NCBI GenBank assembly: GCA_001704575.1 | Contig: MCAW01000005.1 | Coordinates: forward strand, 63,803-113,742 | DNA length: 49,940 nt | Direction of reading: 5' to 3' | Source of the DNA: Methylophilales bacterium LSUCC0135 | GTDB taxonomy: Bacteria; Pseudomonadota; Gammaproteobacteria; Burkholderiales; Methylophilaceae | Part shown: piece after piece, positions 36,447 through 49,657 of the stretch | Position numbering within the stretch: position 1 is the stretch's first letter | Layout: the number at the start of each line of letters is the position of its first letter | Translations under genes and position numbers: made by a program | Notes under the pieces: generated by a model | The model's database searches: none | Told to the model about the DNA's origin: nothing | The model's input: the letters and a program-made list of their open reading frames with translations, nothing else

Positions 36447-36943
36447 GGCCGCACAGCCTGAAACTCCTGCAGCCAACCATGCAGCCATGCGCTGTCCGGC
36501 TTGCCACTGACCGCCTTGACCCTGTGCTGCTTGTCGTAGAAATAGCTGCGCGGCAATTCACCATACCATTTGCGGTCGATCTGATAGCGCAGGCGATCGC
36601 TGTCCTGCGTGGCGAAACGCCAGCGCGCATGGGCAGGCAAGCCGGCCTTGTCCAGGACCTTGGCCGCATTAACCGCGCCGTTATCATCATCGGTGTTGAC
36701 CGTCACCAGCGCGATCTGCGGGTGGCGGCGGACGATCTCGCCGAGTAGCGCGAGATCCTCCATGCAATAGGCGCAATCGACCGACCAGAAGGTCAATATC
36801 ATGGCCCGGCCGGCATGCGCCTGTTCGATGGCAGCGCGGCTGTCGCCGCGAAACGGCAGAAAGTCCGCCCCTTGCGCCATCGCCGGCAGCAAGCCCAACA
36901 GCACTGCCACCAATCCCGCAGGCAAGCTCAGCATCTGCTTCAT
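36443..36943 (-). CDS. Periplasmic thioredoxin-like (TlpA-type) protein
   Basis: 166 aa. A signal peptide ends about A-M-A-Q-G-A. The thioredoxin fold has active site CAYC at 57-60 in TFWSVDCAYCMEDL, and a cis-proline region in ELPRSYFYDKQHRV. Such proteins reduce or form disulfides, often for metal-site cysteines, in the periplasm. ATG 36943 is preferred over upstream starts because of AGAAGG and the signal peptide, and it overlaps the stop of the propeller gene as ATGA. It is the third gene of the TonB-receptor cassette. Confidence 0.88.
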   Translation of the reverse strand: MKQMLSLPAGLVAVLLGLLPAMAQGADFLPFRGDSRAAIEQAHAGRAMILTFWSVDCAYCMEDLALLGEIVRRHPQIALVTVNTDDDNGAVNAAKVLDKAGLPAHARWRFATQDSDRLRYQIDRKWYGELPRSYFYDKQHRVKAVSGKPDSAWLHGWLQEFQAVRP

Positions 36944-38139
36944 GGCAGCAGCCTTCTGCTGACAAGGCCATCGTTGGCGGTATTCCATACCAGCCAGACG
37001 GCGTCGCCCTGTGTCAGCAATTGCGGATGATCGGCCCTGCCGCCGGTCTCGGCGACCTGCACGGCATCCTGCCAGCTACGGCCACCGTCATCGGAATATG
37101 CCAACATGACGATTGCCGACTGCGCCGTCAATGCGCGCCAGACCAGCCAGACCTGTTCGCCCCGGCTGGCCAGCGCAGGATGCCCGGCCTGCTGCTCCGG
37201 CAAACCGAAACGGCGGGCGGGAGACGACACCCAGGCCTCGCCGTCCATACGCGCATAGTAGAGCCCGGCCTTTTCTCCGCCATCGAACCAGGCCATGTGC
37301 CAGCCCCAATCGCCGCCGCGCGCAAGCGCAGGGCCATGATGCGGACAGGCATCGACCTTCCAGTTGCCGAAACTGGCACGCTTCGCCTCCATCAGCGGCT
37401 GGCCGGAAAATCTGGCGATGGCGTGATCGCGCACGCCGCCGTCGAACACATGGCGCCAAAGCGCCACGGCATGACCGTCGCTGTCGGTAGCCAGGGCGAT
37501 GCGACAGCACTCGCAGCTGCTGTCGGCCAGTTTTTGTTCCTCCTTGAACGTCAGCCCGCCATCATCGGAATAAGCATAGTAGATGGCGGCTCCGGCGTAG
37601 GCTTGCTTGTTGGCCTGCGCGGCATGCAAATCGCGCTTGTCGACCCAAGCGACATAAATCCGCCCATTACTGGCGACAGTGAGCGCATCGAACCGGTGCG
37701 TGATTTCGGCGCGGTCTCTATGGACAATGACCGGCGTGCTGAACGTACGGCCGCCATCTGTAGATGCGGAAAACCAGATATGACCGCTGTAGGGTTTGGT
37801 GAGCGCTTGCGTCCAGGTCACATAGAGGTTGCCTTCCGGACCAATGGCGATTTTCGGCCGCGCATCGCCGTCGGTGCCGATTTTCTGCGGGCTCGCATTG
37901 AGTTTGCGCGGCTGGTCGAACTCCCGACCCATATCGGTTGAAGCCTGCACGATCACGCGACCGCCCTCGACCGCCACCCGCCATAGCGTGCCATTTTCAT
38001 CCAGTGCCAGTGAAACTGCCAGCGCCGCGCCCTGTGGCTGACTGCCATGCTCATGCGCTTCATGCGCCTGCAGCAGTGTTGGCGTCACCAACAGACAGGC
38101 ATAGATAAAGCGCTTCAGTGTGTTCAACATCGTCATCAT
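36940..38139 (-). CDS. Secreted Asp-box (BNR) beta-propeller protein, sialidase-like fold
   Basis: 399 aa. A signal peptide is followed by a His-rich mature start (HEAHEHG, about 26-32). At least three Asp-box repeats are visible: STDGGRTF (127-134), SDDGGLTF (191-198) and SDDGGRSW (349-356), which point to a six-bladed propeller. A cysteine cluster C-E-C-C (209-212) and C-P-H-H-G (265-269) are unusual for sialidases and could hold a metal. The arginine triad of true sialidases was not identified, so an exo-sialidase label would be unsafe. It shares a base with the TonB receptor stop and overlaps the thioredoxin-like gene. Confidence 0.8.
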   Translation of the reverse strand: MMTMLNTLKRFIYACLLVTPTLLQAHEAHEHGSQPQGAALAVSLALDENGTLWRVAVEGGRVIVQASTDMGREFDQPRKLNASPQKIGTDGDARPKIAIGPEGNLYVTWTQALTKPYSGHIWFSASTDGGRTFSTPVIVHRDRAEITHRFDALTVASNGRIYVAWVDKRDLHAAQANKQAYAGAAIYYAYSDDGGLTFKEEQKLADSSCECCRIALATDSDGHAVALWRHVFDGGVRDHAIARFSGQPLMEAKRASFGNWKVDACPHHGPALARGGDWGWHMAWFDGGEKAGLYYARMDGEAWVSSPARRFGLPEQQAGHPALASRGEQVWLVWRALTAQSAIVMLAYSDDGGRSWQDAVQVAETGGRADHPQLLTQGDAVWLVWNTANDGLVSRRLLP

Positions 38140-40439
38140 CAGTAATCGAATTTGAGTTGCAGATAAGCCGTGCGTTGTGGGTAGGGATGCCGCACGTAGG
38201 CCCGATAATCATTCAGGTTATCGATGCCCAGCGCAGCTGTCCAGCGGTCGGCAAAACGATAGGTGCTGCGCCAGTCGACAAAAAAGAATTTGCTGGCGGC
38301 GATATAGGTATCCTCGTTCACATCGGTGTTGTCGATATTGTTGTACTGCCTGCCGCTGTAGCGCATGCCGAGGCTGTGCGTCCAGGCGCCGCCCTGATGA
38401 TAGGTGAACACCGCTTTCGCCATGCTGGAGGGTATGCGCACCGGCCTGTTGCCCTCGATCTCCGGCGCGGCGGTATTCTCAAGCACACGGGCGCGGGTCA
38501 GGGTGAGGCTGCCCATGAAATCGAGACCATGAATCCAGACATCCTGCCATTGGCCGGCGAGCTCGATGCCTTGCGTCCGGATCTTGTCGACATTCTGCAC
38601 AAAGGTGCAGTTCAGACCGATACAGCCGACGCCGGTGCTGATGGTCTGCGAGATCAGCGCATCATGCTTGTCTTCCTGGAACAGCGTCGCGCGCAGAAGA
38701 CCGTTGGCAAAGCGCCGCTCAGCCGTCAGTTCGCCTGAATGGACTTTTTCAGGCTTGAGTTGCGGGTTGTTCTGAATCAGATTGTTGCCGCTGGTGATGG
38801 ACTGATACAGCTCGCTCACGGTAGGAAAGCGATACGCCTGCCCCAACGCCAGACTGAAACCCCACTGCGGCGATGGCTCAAAAGCCAGGCCGAACTTGGG
38901 CGAGAACCTGATCGCGCTTTTATCCTGATAATCGCTGGTTTGCAGCGTGCTGTTGATGGTTGCGCGGTTTTGTCCGTCGAACGCCTGCCAGTGTTCGAGA
39001 CGGCCGCCGAGCGTCAACGCCCACTGCGGGTCGAATTGCCATTTATCCTGCACATAGAGCGCCTGAGTCCGGGTCTGGCCGCGTGAAGCAGCGGTCAAGG
39101 CGCCCTTTTGCGCCTGCTGCCAGTCTGCAGTCGCGTAGGTTTGGCTGCGCAGTTCGTATTGATCGATGTGATAGCCGATATCGATTGCATGATTCTGCGG
39201 CCGCCAGCTGCCGCGCAGATCAAACGTGCGCCAGCCGGTTCCTGCCATATCGACGATACGGCCGGTTTTATTGAGATAGGGATTGCCGGCTTCAGCAACA
39301 TCCGTTGTTGTGAATGCCGTCGATGCGCTGTTTTTGTCCCTGTTGTAGTCGTATTCGCTGATACTCGCCTGCCAATCGAACAAACCGCCGCCGTCCGATC
39401 TGACCTCCAGCGCCTGCATCACATGCAGCGCCTCGCTTTCGCCGGGGCTGAAGCCGCTGATGTTGAAACGGCTGTCATCAAAACGCACGCGGCTGTTATA
39501 CACCGGGTTCCCTGCTGCATCGCACAAATAAGTCTCGACATCACTTTTGCTGTCGAGCTGCCAGATGCCCAGGGTATAGGCGAGGCGAACATCCTGCGTA
39601 ATGTCATAAGCCAGCTTGAGTTTGGCGTTGTCCTGCACGGTCTGGTCCTTGCTGATCGCACCGAAGACCAGACGACTCTGACCCTTGTCGCCCCTGTCGC
39701 GGCTTGCGCCGCTGACCGCGATGCCACCGGCCGCCGCACTACCCGCATTCGTATCGCGCACGACAAAATCCATCGGTTGCCCGTCATTCTCCAGACGGTC
39801 GGCGCCGATCCAGAACGACACATCGCCGATACGGTTGCCGGCATAGGCACTCAGATGGCTACCGCGCAAATACTCATCGGTGCCATAGAGCTTGAAGTCC
39901 TGTTGGAAGGTCTGCACGCTGGCATGCGTTTCAAATTTCGACGGCATGCGCGTCGTCAGGTTGAGCACCCCGCCCATGGAGTTCCCGGCATAAAGGGCCG
40001 AATAGGGTCCGTACATGACATCGACCCGCGCGATCTCGTCCGGCGAAACCAGGCCCCAGCGCGGCGGAAAAGCAAAGGAATTGCCAAGCAGGTTGGAAAG
40101 CAGAATGCCGTCCGCGTACAGCAGTGTTTGTGCGCTGGAAAGCGTGCCCGCCGTGCGGCTGGCGATGATAGAGTTGCGGTCACCGATGTAGCGCTCGCGT
40201 ACCTGGAGACTGGGCAGATATTTGAAGGTTTGCGCCGAGGTCGTGGCGTTGATGCTATCCTTGATCTGCGTGGCGTCATAACTTTCAAGCACCGCCGGCG
40301 TCTGTTCCGCATGACGGTTGAGCGGTGCGCTGATCTCGATCTCCTGAAGCTCCAGCGCTTCCTGGTGATCGGCCTGCGCGTAGCCCGCTATCATCATCAA
40401 CAGGCTGGTCAGGAGGATTTTTCCATGGTTGTTATTCAT
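38139..40439 (-). CDS. TonB-dependent outer-membrane receptor
   Basis: 766 aa from ATG 40439. A signal peptide (about 1-23, ending YAQA) is followed by a TonB-box-like stretch LQEIEISAPL and a plug domain (about 45-165). The plug has the segment ARVDVMYGPYSALYAGNSMGGVLN. A 22-strand barrel ends in NDYRAYVRHPYPQRTAYLQLKFDY-type strands with terminal aromatic residue. Substrate cannot be read from sequence. The two overlapping downstream genes, one with His/Cys motifs and one a thioredoxin, suggest a metal or metal complex. No B12, Fur or other recognised control element was found in the 265 bases upstream. Confidence 0.92.
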   Translation of the reverse strand: MNNNHGKILLTSLLMMIAGYAQADHQEALELQEIEISAPLNRHAEQTPAVLESYDATQIKDSINATTSAQTFKYLPSLQVRERYIGDRNSIIASRTAGTLSSAQTLLYADGILLSNLLGNSFAFPPRWGLVSPDEIARVDVMYGPYSALYAGNSMGGVLNLTTRMPSKFETHASVQTFQQDFKLYGTDEYLRGSHLSAYAGNRIGDVSFWIGADRLENDGQPMDFVVRDTNAGSAAAGGIAVSGASRDRGDKGQSRLVFGAISKDQTVQDNAKLKLAYDITQDVRLAYTLGIWQLDSKSDVETYLCDAAGNPVYNSRVRFDDSRFNISGFSPGESEALHVMQALEVRSDGGGLFDWQASISEYDYNRDKNSASTAFTTTDVAEAGNPYLNKTGRIVDMAGTGWRTFDLRGSWRPQNHAIDIGYHIDQYELRSQTYATADWQQAQKGALTAASRGQTRTQALYVQDKWQFDPQWALTLGGRLEHWQAFDGQNRATINSTLQTSDYQDKSAIRFSPKFGLAFEPSPQWGFSLALGQAYRFPTVSELYQSITSGNNLIQNNPQLKPEKVHSGELTAERRFANGLLRATLFQEDKHDALISQTISTGVGCIGLNCTFVQNVDKIRTQGIELAGQWQDVWIHGLDFMGSLTLTRARVLENTAAPEIEGNRPVRIPSSMAKAVFTYHQGGAWTHSLGMRYSGRQYNNIDNTDVNEDTYIAASKFFFVDWRSTYRFADRWTAALGIDNLNDYRAYVRHPYPQRTAYLQLKFDY

Positions 40440-40602
40440 ATGCGTTTCAATGCTGCCCGGGCAAAACACCTGCCATCGGCCGCGTGGTAATGACCGAAAC
40501 ATTCTGGGTTTAAGCCCCACGAAATTCAATGCGTTATTTTGTCGCAGGCCTGTTGATGAACTTTTTGGTTAAAACAGCTGACGTATGGTTGAAGGCACCT
40601 TG

Positions 40603-42876
<2,274 letters not shown>

Positions 42877-42941
42877 TCGTTAAGGGCTTGTCTTAAAAAG
42901 ACGCCCATGACAGGGGATGGCCGGCAAGCTGATTCCGGCAA

Positions 42942-42977
42942 CGTAAAACGGCACATCGTGTGCCGTTTTACGTTTTT
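42942..42977 (+). terminator. Rho-independent terminator after katG
   Basis: A perfect 14-pair stem (42942-42955 with 42959-42972) closed by a TCG loop is followed by TTTTT. There is no T-run on the other strand, so it serves katG and not msrB. Confidence 0.9.
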
Positions 42978-42989
42978 CCGGTATGTGTA

Positions 42990-43382
42990 CTAAACCGGCT
43001 CGAACTTGAGCGCGGCGGAATTGATGCAGTAGCGCAGTCCGGTGGGTTTGGGGCCGTCGTTGAACACATGGCCGAGATGGGCGTCGCAGACGTTGCAGAT
43101 GACTTCAGTGCGTATCATGCCGTGCGAGCTGTCGATCTTTTCGCGCACATTGCCTTCCACAATCGGCTGGAAATAGCTGGGCCAGCCGCAGCCGGAATCA
43201 AACTTGGCATCCGATTCAAACAGGGGTGTATCGCAGCAGACACAGGTATAAATGCCTGCGGCTTTGTGATAGGTGTATTCACCGGTACCCGGACGCTCGG
43301 TTGCTGCCTTGCGCGTCACCTGATACTGAATGGCAGTGAGTTGCTGCTGCCACTCGGCATCCGTCTTGATGACTTTCTCCAT
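42990..43382 (-). CDS. msrB: Peptide-methionine (R)-S-oxide reductase MsrB
   Basis: 130 aa. MsrB reduces methionine-R-sulfoxide in proteins. Zinc-binding CxxC pairs are CVCCDTP and [10 protein letters not shown], the substrate pocket is [11 protein letters not shown], and the catalytic Cys is in [16 protein letters not shown] 43382 has GAGGAGA upstream; the longer frame runs over the intergenic region and the lspA 3' end. Being beside katG, it fits an oxidative-stress theme. It may be co-transcribed with lspA. Confidence 0.95.
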   Translation of the reverse strand: MEKVIKTDAEWQQQLTAIQYQVTRKAATERPGTGEYTYHKAAGIYTCVCCDTPLFESDAKFDSGCGWPSYFQPIVEGNVREKIDSSHGMIRTEVICNVCDAHLGHVFNDGPKPTGLRYCINSAALKFEPV

Positions 43383-43458
43383 GATCTTCTCTCCTCGTCT
43401 GCCTGTCTGTCCGTCCGCCCATCTGTCAAGCGGAGGTATCGTGATGTCGATATCCGGA

Positions 43459-43917
43459 TCAGGCTTTTGGTTTTTTGAAGCTGTCTGCCAGCAACAACAG
43501 GACGCCGGCGCTGATGGCCGAATCCGCCACGTTGAAGGCAGGCCAGTACCAACCCTGGTAGTGGAAGAAGAGAAAATCGACCACATAGCCCAGCGTCAGT
43601 CTGTCGTAAAGATTGCCCAACGCGCCACCAAGAATGAGAGCCAGCGCGAAGCAGAAAAGTTTTTCGGTTTTGTGCTTGCGCAACAGATAAACAATCACCA
43701 CCGCAGCGACGACGGCAATCGCGCTGAAAAAGAAGCGCTGCCAGCCTCCCGCTCCAGCGAGAAAGCTGAAGGCCGCACCTTCGTTGTGATAGCGCACGAG
43801 GTCGAAAAAACCGGTGATGTAAAGATGCTCGCCGAAAGCGAAAGACTGCAGCACCAGATGCTTGGTGTAGAGGTCCAGCGCAACGACGGCAGCGCTCAAT
43901 GCCAACCACTTATGCAT
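43459..43917 (-). CDS. lspA: Lipoprotein signal peptidase LspA
   Basis: 152 aa with four transmembrane segments. LspA cleaves the signal peptide of lipid-modified prolipoproteins in the inner membrane. The catalytic aspartates lie in [15 protein letters not shown] and FNVADSAI, and [14 protein letters not shown] is the conserved periplasmic loop. The start ATG 43917 lies inside the last codons of ileS (8-base overlap). It acts on the several lipoproteins seen in this window. Confidence 0.96.
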   Translation of the reverse strand: MHKWLALSAAVVALDLYTKHLVLQSFAFGEHLYITGFFDLVRYHNEGAAFSFLAGAGGWQRFFFSAIAVVAAVVIVYLLRKHKTEKLFCFALALILGGALGNLYDRLTLGYVVDFLFFHYQGWYWPAFNVADSAISAGVLLLLADSFKKPKA

Positions 43918-46708
43918 GGTGTCTGGGCTCGCCGTTGCCGAACAGGTTGCTGGCACAGCGGCCGCAAATGGCAGGATGTGCCGGGTCGGCGCCAACGTCG
44001 GCGCGGTAATGCCAGCAGCGTTCACACTTGGCATGCGGGCTGGGCGTCACATCAATACGCTCGCTGACCTCGTGGCCGACATGGTGCACGCTGGCGCGCG
44101 AGACAATCAGCACGAAGCGGAGGTCATCGCCGAGGCGCACCAGCGACTCGTAAGTCTGGCCGACGGCATGAATATCCAACTCGCACTGCAACGAGGAGCC
44201 GACCAGGCCTTGCTCGCGCTTTTCCTCAATGGCCTTGTTGGCCTGCGCCCGCAAGGCCAGCACACGTTGCCAGTGGGCCACTTCATGTTCGCTCAAGCCG
44301 TGATGCGGCAGCGCATACCAAAAATCCTCGAACACGCTGGCCTCGCTGTTCATGCCCAGTGTGTGCCATATCTCGTCCGCAGTGAAGCTCAGGATCGGCG
44401 CCATCAGCCGCATCATCGCCTGCGTGATGTGATGCAGGGCGCTTTGCGCGGCGCGGCGGGCATGCGAAGACTCGCCCGAGGTATAGAGCCGGTCTTTCAG
44501 AATATCGAGGTAGAAACCGCCGAGGTCTTCGGAACAGAAGGCGACAAACTTCTGCACCGCCAGATGGAATTCATAACGCCCGTAATCCGCCAGAATGCGG
44601 GTCTGCAGCTCCTGCGTCAGGTGCAAGGCATACCGATCGATTTCCAGCCATTGTTCAACCGGCAGCAAATCCTGCCCGGCATCGAAATCCGCCAGATTGG
44701 CCAGCAGAAAGCGCAAGGTATTACGGATACGGCGGTAGCTTTCGGCGACGCGTTTCAAGATTTCGTCGGAAATGGTCAGCTCGCCGGAGTAATCGGTTGA
44801 GGCGACCCACAGACGCAGAATATCCGCACCGTAGGTGTCCATCACCTTCTGCGGGGCAACGACGTTGCCCTTGGATTTGCTCATCTTGTGGCCGGCACCG
44901 TCGACGACAAAACCATGCGTCAGCAACGCATCGTATGGCGCACGGCCGTCGATCGCACAACCGGTCAGCAGGCTGGACTGAAACCAGCCGCGATGCTGGT
45001 CAGAGCCTTCCAGATAGAGATCGGCCGGATGCTGCAACTCCGGGCGGCGCTTGAGAACCGCCGCATGGGTGGCGCCGGAATCGAACCAGACATCCAGCGT
45101 GTCAGTGACTTTTTTGTACTGCGCCGCATTTTCCGGCGCATGTTGTGCGAGGAATGCCGCACCGTCGAGCGAGAACCAGGCTTCGATGCCTTGTTGCTCC
45201 ACTTGCTGAGCAACAGTTTCCAATAATTCCAGTGTTTTCGGATGCGGCTCACCGGTCTCCTTGTGCACAAACAGCGGCATCGGCACGCCCCAGTTACGCT
45301 GACGCGATACGCACCAGTCCGGCCGGTTCCTGATCATGGCTTCCAGCCGCGCACGGCCCCAGGCCGGGAAGAACTCGGTATTGGCAACGGCCTGATTGGC
45401 ATGCTCGCGAAGGGTTTTGCCAGCAGTATCTTGCTCGTTCATGCCGATGAACCACTGATGCGTCGCGCGGAAAATCACCGGTGTCTTGTGGCGCCAGCAA
45501 TGCGGATAGCTGTGGTTGAGGCGGGCGGAGGCCATCAGCACGCCATTGGCCTGCAAGGTTTCGATCACTGCCTTGTTGGCATCCCAGATACTCATGCCGG
45601 CGAACTTCTCGACGCGGCTATAAAATTTGCCGTCGTCACCGACCGGATTATCGACCGGCAGCTTGTAGCGCATGCCGACGGCATAGTCTTCCAGACCATG
45701 TGCAGGTGCCGTATGCACGAGACCGGTACCAGCGTCCGTAGTGACGTGGTCGCCGCAGATGACCGGTACCTGCCGCGCATAGAACGGATGATGCAATTGC
45801 AGATGCTCGAGCGCCGCCCCCTTGCAACTCGCCAGCGTCAGCGGCCGCTCCTCACCATAACGGCCAAGCGTCGCCTCTGCCAGCGCATGGGCCAGAATCA
45901 ACAGACCGCGGCTGGTTTGAATCAGATCGTAATCCAGCTCCGGATGCACGCAGACGGCCTGATTGGCCGGCAGGGTCCAAGGTGTGGTGGTCCAGATTAC
46001 GGCATAGGCATCATCGGTCACCGTGACGCCAAACGCCTTGCTCAATACAGCCTTGTCCACCACCTTGAAGCCGACGTCGATCGCTGGCGAGTTCTTGTCC
46101 TCGTACTCGACTTCGGCTTCTGCCAGCGCCGAACCGCAATCCACGCACCAGTGCACGGGTTTGCTGCCCTGATACAGGTAGCCGTTTTTGTAAATGTCGC
46201 CGAGCGCGCGCATGATGTCGGCCTCGGTACGGTAATCCATGGTCAGGTATGGGTGATCCCAGTCACCCAGCACGCCGAGGCGGATGAAATCCTTCTTCTG
46301 CCGTTCCACCTGCTCTGCCGCATAGGCGCGGCACAACTCGCGGAATTTCGCCGGGGCGATGTCCTTGCCGTGCAGCTTCTCCACCACCAGTTCGATCGGC
46401 AGGCCGTGGCAATCCCAGCCCGGCACGTAGGGCGCATCGAAACCATCCAGCGTCTTCGCCTTGATGATGATGTCCTTCAGAATCTTGTTGACCGCATGAC
46501 CGATGTGAATATCGCCGTTGGCATAAGGCGGGCCGTCATGCAGGATAAACTTCTTCGCACCGGCACGTGCCTTGCGGATGCGCTCATAGAGCTTCTTCTC
46601 CTGCCATTGCTTCAACCATTGCGGCTCGCGCTTGGCAAGGTCGCCGCGCATGGGGAAGGCAGTTTCCGGGAGGTTGAGTTGGTATTTGGCGTTTTTATCG
46701 TCTGTCAT
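43910..46708 (-). CDS. ileS: Isoleucyl-tRNA synthetase
   Basis: 932 aa. The class Ia motifs are HIGH at 68-71 ([17 protein letters not shown]) and KMSKS starting at about Lys608. The CP1 editing domain lies between them ([22 protein letters not shown] region). The C-terminal zinc finger is [12 protein letters not shown]...CGRC. The order ribF-ileS-lspA is conserved in Proteobacteria. Its ATG overlaps the ribF stop (ATGA) and its 3' end overlaps lspA. Confidence 0.97.
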   Translation of the reverse strand: MTDDKNAKYQLNLPETAFPMRGDLAKREPQWLKQWQEKKLYERIRKARAGAKKFILHDGPPYANGDIHIGHAVNKILKDIIIKAKTLDGFDAPYVPGWDCHGLPIELVVEKLHGKDIAPAKFRELCRAYAAEQVERQKKDFIRLGVLGDWDHPYLTMDYRTEADIMRALGDIYKNGYLYQGSKPVHWCVDCGSALAEAEVEYEDKNSPAIDVGFKVVDKAVLSKAFGVTVTDDAYAVIWTTTPWTLPANQAVCVHPELDYDLIQTSRGLLILAHALAEATLGRYGEERPLTLASCKGAALEHLQLHHPFYARQVPVICGDHVTTDAGTGLVHTAPAHGLEDYAVGMRYKLPVDNPVGDDGKFYSRVEKFAGMSIWDANKAVIETLQANGVLMASARLNHSYPHCWRHKTPVIFRATHQWFIGMNEQDTAGKTLREHANQAVANTEFFPAWGRARLEAMIRNRPDWCVSRQRNWGVPMPLFVHKETGEPHPKTLELLETVAQQVEQQGIEAWFSLDGAAFLAQHAPENAAQYKKVTDTLDVWFDSGATHAAVLKRRPELQHPADLYLEGSDQHRGWFQSSLLTGCAIDGRAPYDALLTHGFVVDGAGHKMSKSKGNVVAPQKVMDTYGADILRLWVASTDYSGELTISDEILKRVAESYRRIRNTLRFLLANLADFDAGQDLLPVEQWLEIDRYALHLTQELQTRILADYGRYEFHLAVQKFVAFCSEDLGGFYLDILKDRLYTSGESSHARRAAQSALHHITQAMMRLMAPILSFTADEIWHTLGMNSEASVFEDFWYALPHHGLSEHEVAHWQRVLALRAQANKAIEEKREQGLVGSSLQCELDIHAVGQTYESLVRLGDDLRFVLIVSRASVHHVGHEVSERIDVTPSPHAKCERCWHYRADVGADPAHPAICGRCASNLFGNGEPRHHA

Positions 46709-47622
46709 GTTTCGAGCTTAAAGTATTGGCGTGCCTGATTTGCATCGCGGGCAATCCAGAGTTTCAGTGTTTCAACATCGGCGAATTTCATTTCATCGCG
46801 TATCTTGTGCATGAAATGCACGCGTACATGCCGCCCGTAAATATCCTGCTGAAAATCGAACAAATGCACTTCCAGTGTCGGCCTGCCGTTTTGTTTGACG
46901 GTCGGGCGCACGCCCAGACTGGCGACGCCCGGCAGGTGGGTTTCCGCCAAGCCTTCCAATTTTACCGCATAGATACCGAAAAACGGCGGCCTGTCATGCA
47001 GCATGTGGATGTTGGCGGTCGGGTAGCCCCAGGTGCGGCCGACCTTGTCGCCATGCACGACCTTGCCGCTGATGCTGTAATCGCGGCCGAGCAGGCGGCG
47101 CGCCTGTTGCAGATCGCCGGCCGCCAGTGCGTTGCGGATGGCCGTGCTGGAAATACGCCGGTCGTCGATCATGACATCCGGCAGGCTGATTATATCGAAA
47201 CCGGCCGCGGCAAAATCTGCTCGTGAGCCTTGTCGTCCGGCACCGAAGCGGAAGTCTTCGCCGACCAGCACCGCACGCACGTTCATGTCCTGCTTGAGCG
47301 TAAGTTGCATGAAATCCGCGGCACTGACCCCGGCAAAACGCCGGTTGAAACGGCAGACATAGACCAGATCGATGCCGGCTTCGGCGAACAGTTCAAGTTT
47401 CTCGCGCAGGGAGGCAAGACGGGCAGGCGCGTTATCCGGCGAGAAGAATTCGCGCGGATGCGGTTCGAAAGTCATCACCGCGGATTTGAGGCCACGCTGT
47501 CGTGCTGCCTCGATCAATGCACGCAACAAGGCCTGATGGCCTAGGTGCACACCGTCGAAATTCCCGATTGCCAGCGCCAGCGGGCTGCCTTCGGCCTGAT
47601 GAAAATGGCGGAAGATACGCAT
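46705..47622 (-). CDS. ribF: Bifunctional riboflavin kinase/FAD synthetase RibF
   Basis: 305 aa. The N-terminal FAD synthetase domain has the nucleotidyltransferase motif [14 protein letters not shown] (20-33) and a second motif [14 protein letters not shown]. The C-terminal riboflavin kinase domain begins [20 protein letters not shown]. It makes FMN and FAD in the cytoplasm. It lies one base after murJ and is coupled to ileS. Confidence 0.96.
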   Translation of the reverse strand: MRIFRHFHQAEGSPLALAIGNFDGVHLGHQALLRALIEAARQRGLKSAVMTFEPHPREFFSPDNAPARLASLREKLELFAEAGIDLVYVCRFNRRFAGVSAADFMQLTLKQDMNVRAVLVGEDFRFGAGRQGSRADFAAAGFDIISLPDVMIDDRRISSTAIRNALAAGDLQQARRLLGRDYSISGKVVHGDKVGRTWGYPTANIHMLHDRPPFFGIYAVKLEGLAETHLPGVASLGVRPTVKQNGRPTLEVHLFDFQQDIYGRHVRVHFMHKIRDEMKFADVETLKLWIARDANQARQYFKLET

Positions 47623-47623
47623 C

Positions 47624-49168
47624 CTAGAGCTGCGCCTTCCGCATGTAATCGCGCAGACGGAACCCGGTCAGCCACAGGCAGGCAAAATAGACGCCTGCGC
47701 CCAGCAGCACCAGACCCAGAAGATGCGTCAATTTGCTCGCTGCGGTGTAATCCAGCCAGTCGGCCTGCGGCCCGGCTGCGAAATACAGCGCCGCCGCCAT
47801 GGCGAGCAAGGCCAGCAACAGTTTGGCCATGAACAGCAGCCAGCCGGCAGCTGGCTTGTAAACTTCCGCTTTACGCAAATGATAGTAAAGCAACCCTGCA
47901 TTGATGCAAGCGCCAAGACCGATGGCAAGCGCCAGCCCGGCGTGGCGCAAATCCAGCCCGAATACGAACACGAGATTCATGAATTGTGTCGCCACCAGCG
48001 TGAAAACGGCGATCTTCACCGGCGTTTTGATGTTCTGACGGGAGTAGAAGGCCGGCGCCAGCACCTTCACCATGATCAATCCGAACAGACCCAGACTGTA
48101 GGCAATCAACGCCTGGCGCGTCATCCAGACATCATGATCGGTGAATGCGCCGTAATGAAACAGGCTGGTAATCAGCGGCACGGACAGCACCGCAAGCGCC
48201 ACCGCAGCAGGCAGAGCGAGAATGAAAGTGAGCCGAAAGCCCCAGTCCATCAGCGCCGAATATTCGCCATCGGCCTTGTCGGCAAAGGATTTTGAAAGAC
48301 TGGGCAGCAGAATGGTGCCGAGTGCCACGCCCAGCAGGCCGGTCGGGAACTCCATCAGGCGGTCGGCGTAATAAAGCCAGGAAACGCTGCCGGAAACGAG
48401 AAATGAAGCAAAAATGGTGTTGATCAACAACGATATCTGCGCGATCGAAACGCCGAACACGGCCGGCCCCATCAGTTTGAGTATGCGCCAGACGCCTTCG
48501 TCCTGCAGGTTAAAGCTGAAACGCGGCAGCATGCCGATCCTGACCAGAAAGGGGATCTGAAAACAGAGCTGCAGAAAGCCGCCGGTGAAAACCGCCCACG
48601 CCAGCACCTTGACCGGTGGATTGAAATCATCGGCAAAACAGAGCGCTGCGACAATAAAAGCGACATTGAGCCAGACCGGCGTAAAAGCCGGTACGGTAAA
48701 TTTGCCGTAGGTGTTGAGCAGACCACCGGCCAGCGAAACCAGCGAAATGAACAGAATATAGGGAAAGATGATGCGCAGCAGATCGATGGTCAGCGCAAAT
48801 TTTTCCGGATCGCCGGCAAAACCCGGCGCACTGACATAGACGATGAAAGGTGCTGCAAGCATACCGATGATGGTGACAACAACCAGAACCAGACCCAGCA
48901 GCGTGGCAACATGATTGACCAGCGACTGTGTTTCCTCATGACCGCGCTGATTCTTGTATTCGGCCAGAATCGGCACGAATGCCTGCGAAAATGCGCCTTC
49001 GGCAAACAGTCGGCGCAACAGGTTGGGTATCTTGAAGGCGACAAAAAAGGCGTCCGTATAGAGCCCGGCGCCGAAAACACGGGCAATCAGCGTATCGCGC
49101 ACAAAACCCAGCACACGCGATAAAAATGTCATACTGCCAACTGCAGCAAGCGCTTTCAGCAGGTTCAT
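47624..49168 (-). CDS. murJ: Lipid II flippase MurJ
   Basis: 514 aa with about 14 transmembrane segments. MurJ flips lipid II across the inner membrane for peptidoglycan synthesis. The start [31 protein letters not shown] is nearly diagnostic in its SRVLGFVRD core. [20 protein letters not shown] and the later [17 protein letters not shown] are also typical. It heads the murJ-ribF-ileS-lspA run and is divergent from rpsT. Confidence 0.97.
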   Translation of the reverse strand: MNLLKALAAVGSMTFLSRVLGFVRDTLIARVFGAGLYTDAFFVAFKIPNLLRRLFAEGAFSQAFVPILAEYKNQRGHEETQSLVNHVATLLGLVLVVVTIIGMLAAPFIVYVSAPGFAGDPEKFALTIDLLRIIFPYILFISLVSLAGGLLNTYGKFTVPAFTPVWLNVAFIVAALCFADDFNPPVKVLAWAVFTGGFLQLCFQIPFLVRIGMLPRFSFNLQDEGVWRILKLMGPAVFGVSIAQISLLINTIFASFLVSGSVSWLYYADRLMEFPTGLLGVALGTILLPSLSKSFADKADGEYSALMDWGFRLTFILALPAAVALAVLSVPLITSLFHYGAFTDHDVWMTRQALIAYSLGLFGLIMVKVLAPAFYSRQNIKTPVKIAVFTLVATQFMNLVFVFGLDLRHAGLALAIGLGACINAGLLYYHLRKAEVYKPAAGWLLFMAKLLLALLAMAAALYFAAGPQADWLDYTAASKLTHLLGLVLLGAGVYFACLWLTGFRLRDYMRKAQL

Positions 49169-49265
49169 ATTATCGCTATCGTCGACGAAGGCATGGGGCT
49201 TGATTCAATTGGGTTTTACGAAAGCAGGATTTTAGCATGCCGATTTGGCAAGCCTCTATTCCGCC

Positions 49266-49294
49266 TTGCAATTAGAATCAAAAAAGGCTACTAT
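49266..49294 (+). promoter_or_regulatory. Promoter of rpsT
   Basis: TTGCAA (49266-49271), a 17-base spacer and TACTAT (49289-49294). The geometry is ideal and the spacer AT-rich. It lies about 80 bases upstream of the ribosomal protein gene. Confidence 0.65.
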
Positions 49295-49375
49295 TCACGG
49301 CTTCGTATTTTGATACCCCGGTTTGTGCTGAATTTTTGCCCGACCGGTCACCGAACAACTGGAACAGGAAACATT

Positions 49376-49639
49376 ATGGCAAATACCGCACAAGCAAGAA
49401 AACGTGCCCGTCAGGCAGTAGCAGTCAATGCGCACAACTCCAGCCTGCGCTCTGCTCTGCGCACAGCGATCAAAAAGGTCGTCAAAGCCGTTGAAGGTGG
49501 TGACAAGGCCGCAGCAACTGCAGCGTTTGCTGCCAACGTCAGCATCATCGATCGTATCGCTGACAAGAAGATCATTCACAAGAACAAGGCTGCACGTCAC
49601 AAGAGCCGCCTGAGCGCAGCAATCAAGGCAATGGCTTGA
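49376..49639 (+). CDS. rpsT: 30S ribosomal protein S20
   Basis: 87 aa, very basic and Ala/Lys-rich. Begins [13 protein letters not shown] and contains the conserved [15 protein letters not shown] and [12 protein letters not shown] stretches of S20, which binds the 5' domain of 16S rRNA. ATG 49376 has AGGAAA upstream. The longer open frame covers the promoter. It stands alone, divergent from murJ, which is the usual arrangement. Confidence 0.97.
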   Translation: MANTAQARKRARQAVAVNAHNSSLRSALRTAIKKVVKAVEGGDKAAATAAFAANVSIIDRIADKKIIHKNKAARHKSRLSAAIKAMA

Positions 49640-49657
49640 TATCAGTCATGCTTCATT

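Noticed and set aside
39108-40490. 460-codon open frame antisense to the TonB receptor
   Set aside because: The receptor has a signal peptide, plug and barrel on the other strand; this frame shows none of the features of a real protein.
42942-42977. katG terminator also serving msrB
   Set aside because: The minus strand has no T-run after the stem, so only the plus-strand function is supported.
45242-46738. 498-codon open frame antisense to ileS
   Set aside because: A shadow of ileS. The composition is typical of reverse-complement translation and no motif is seen.
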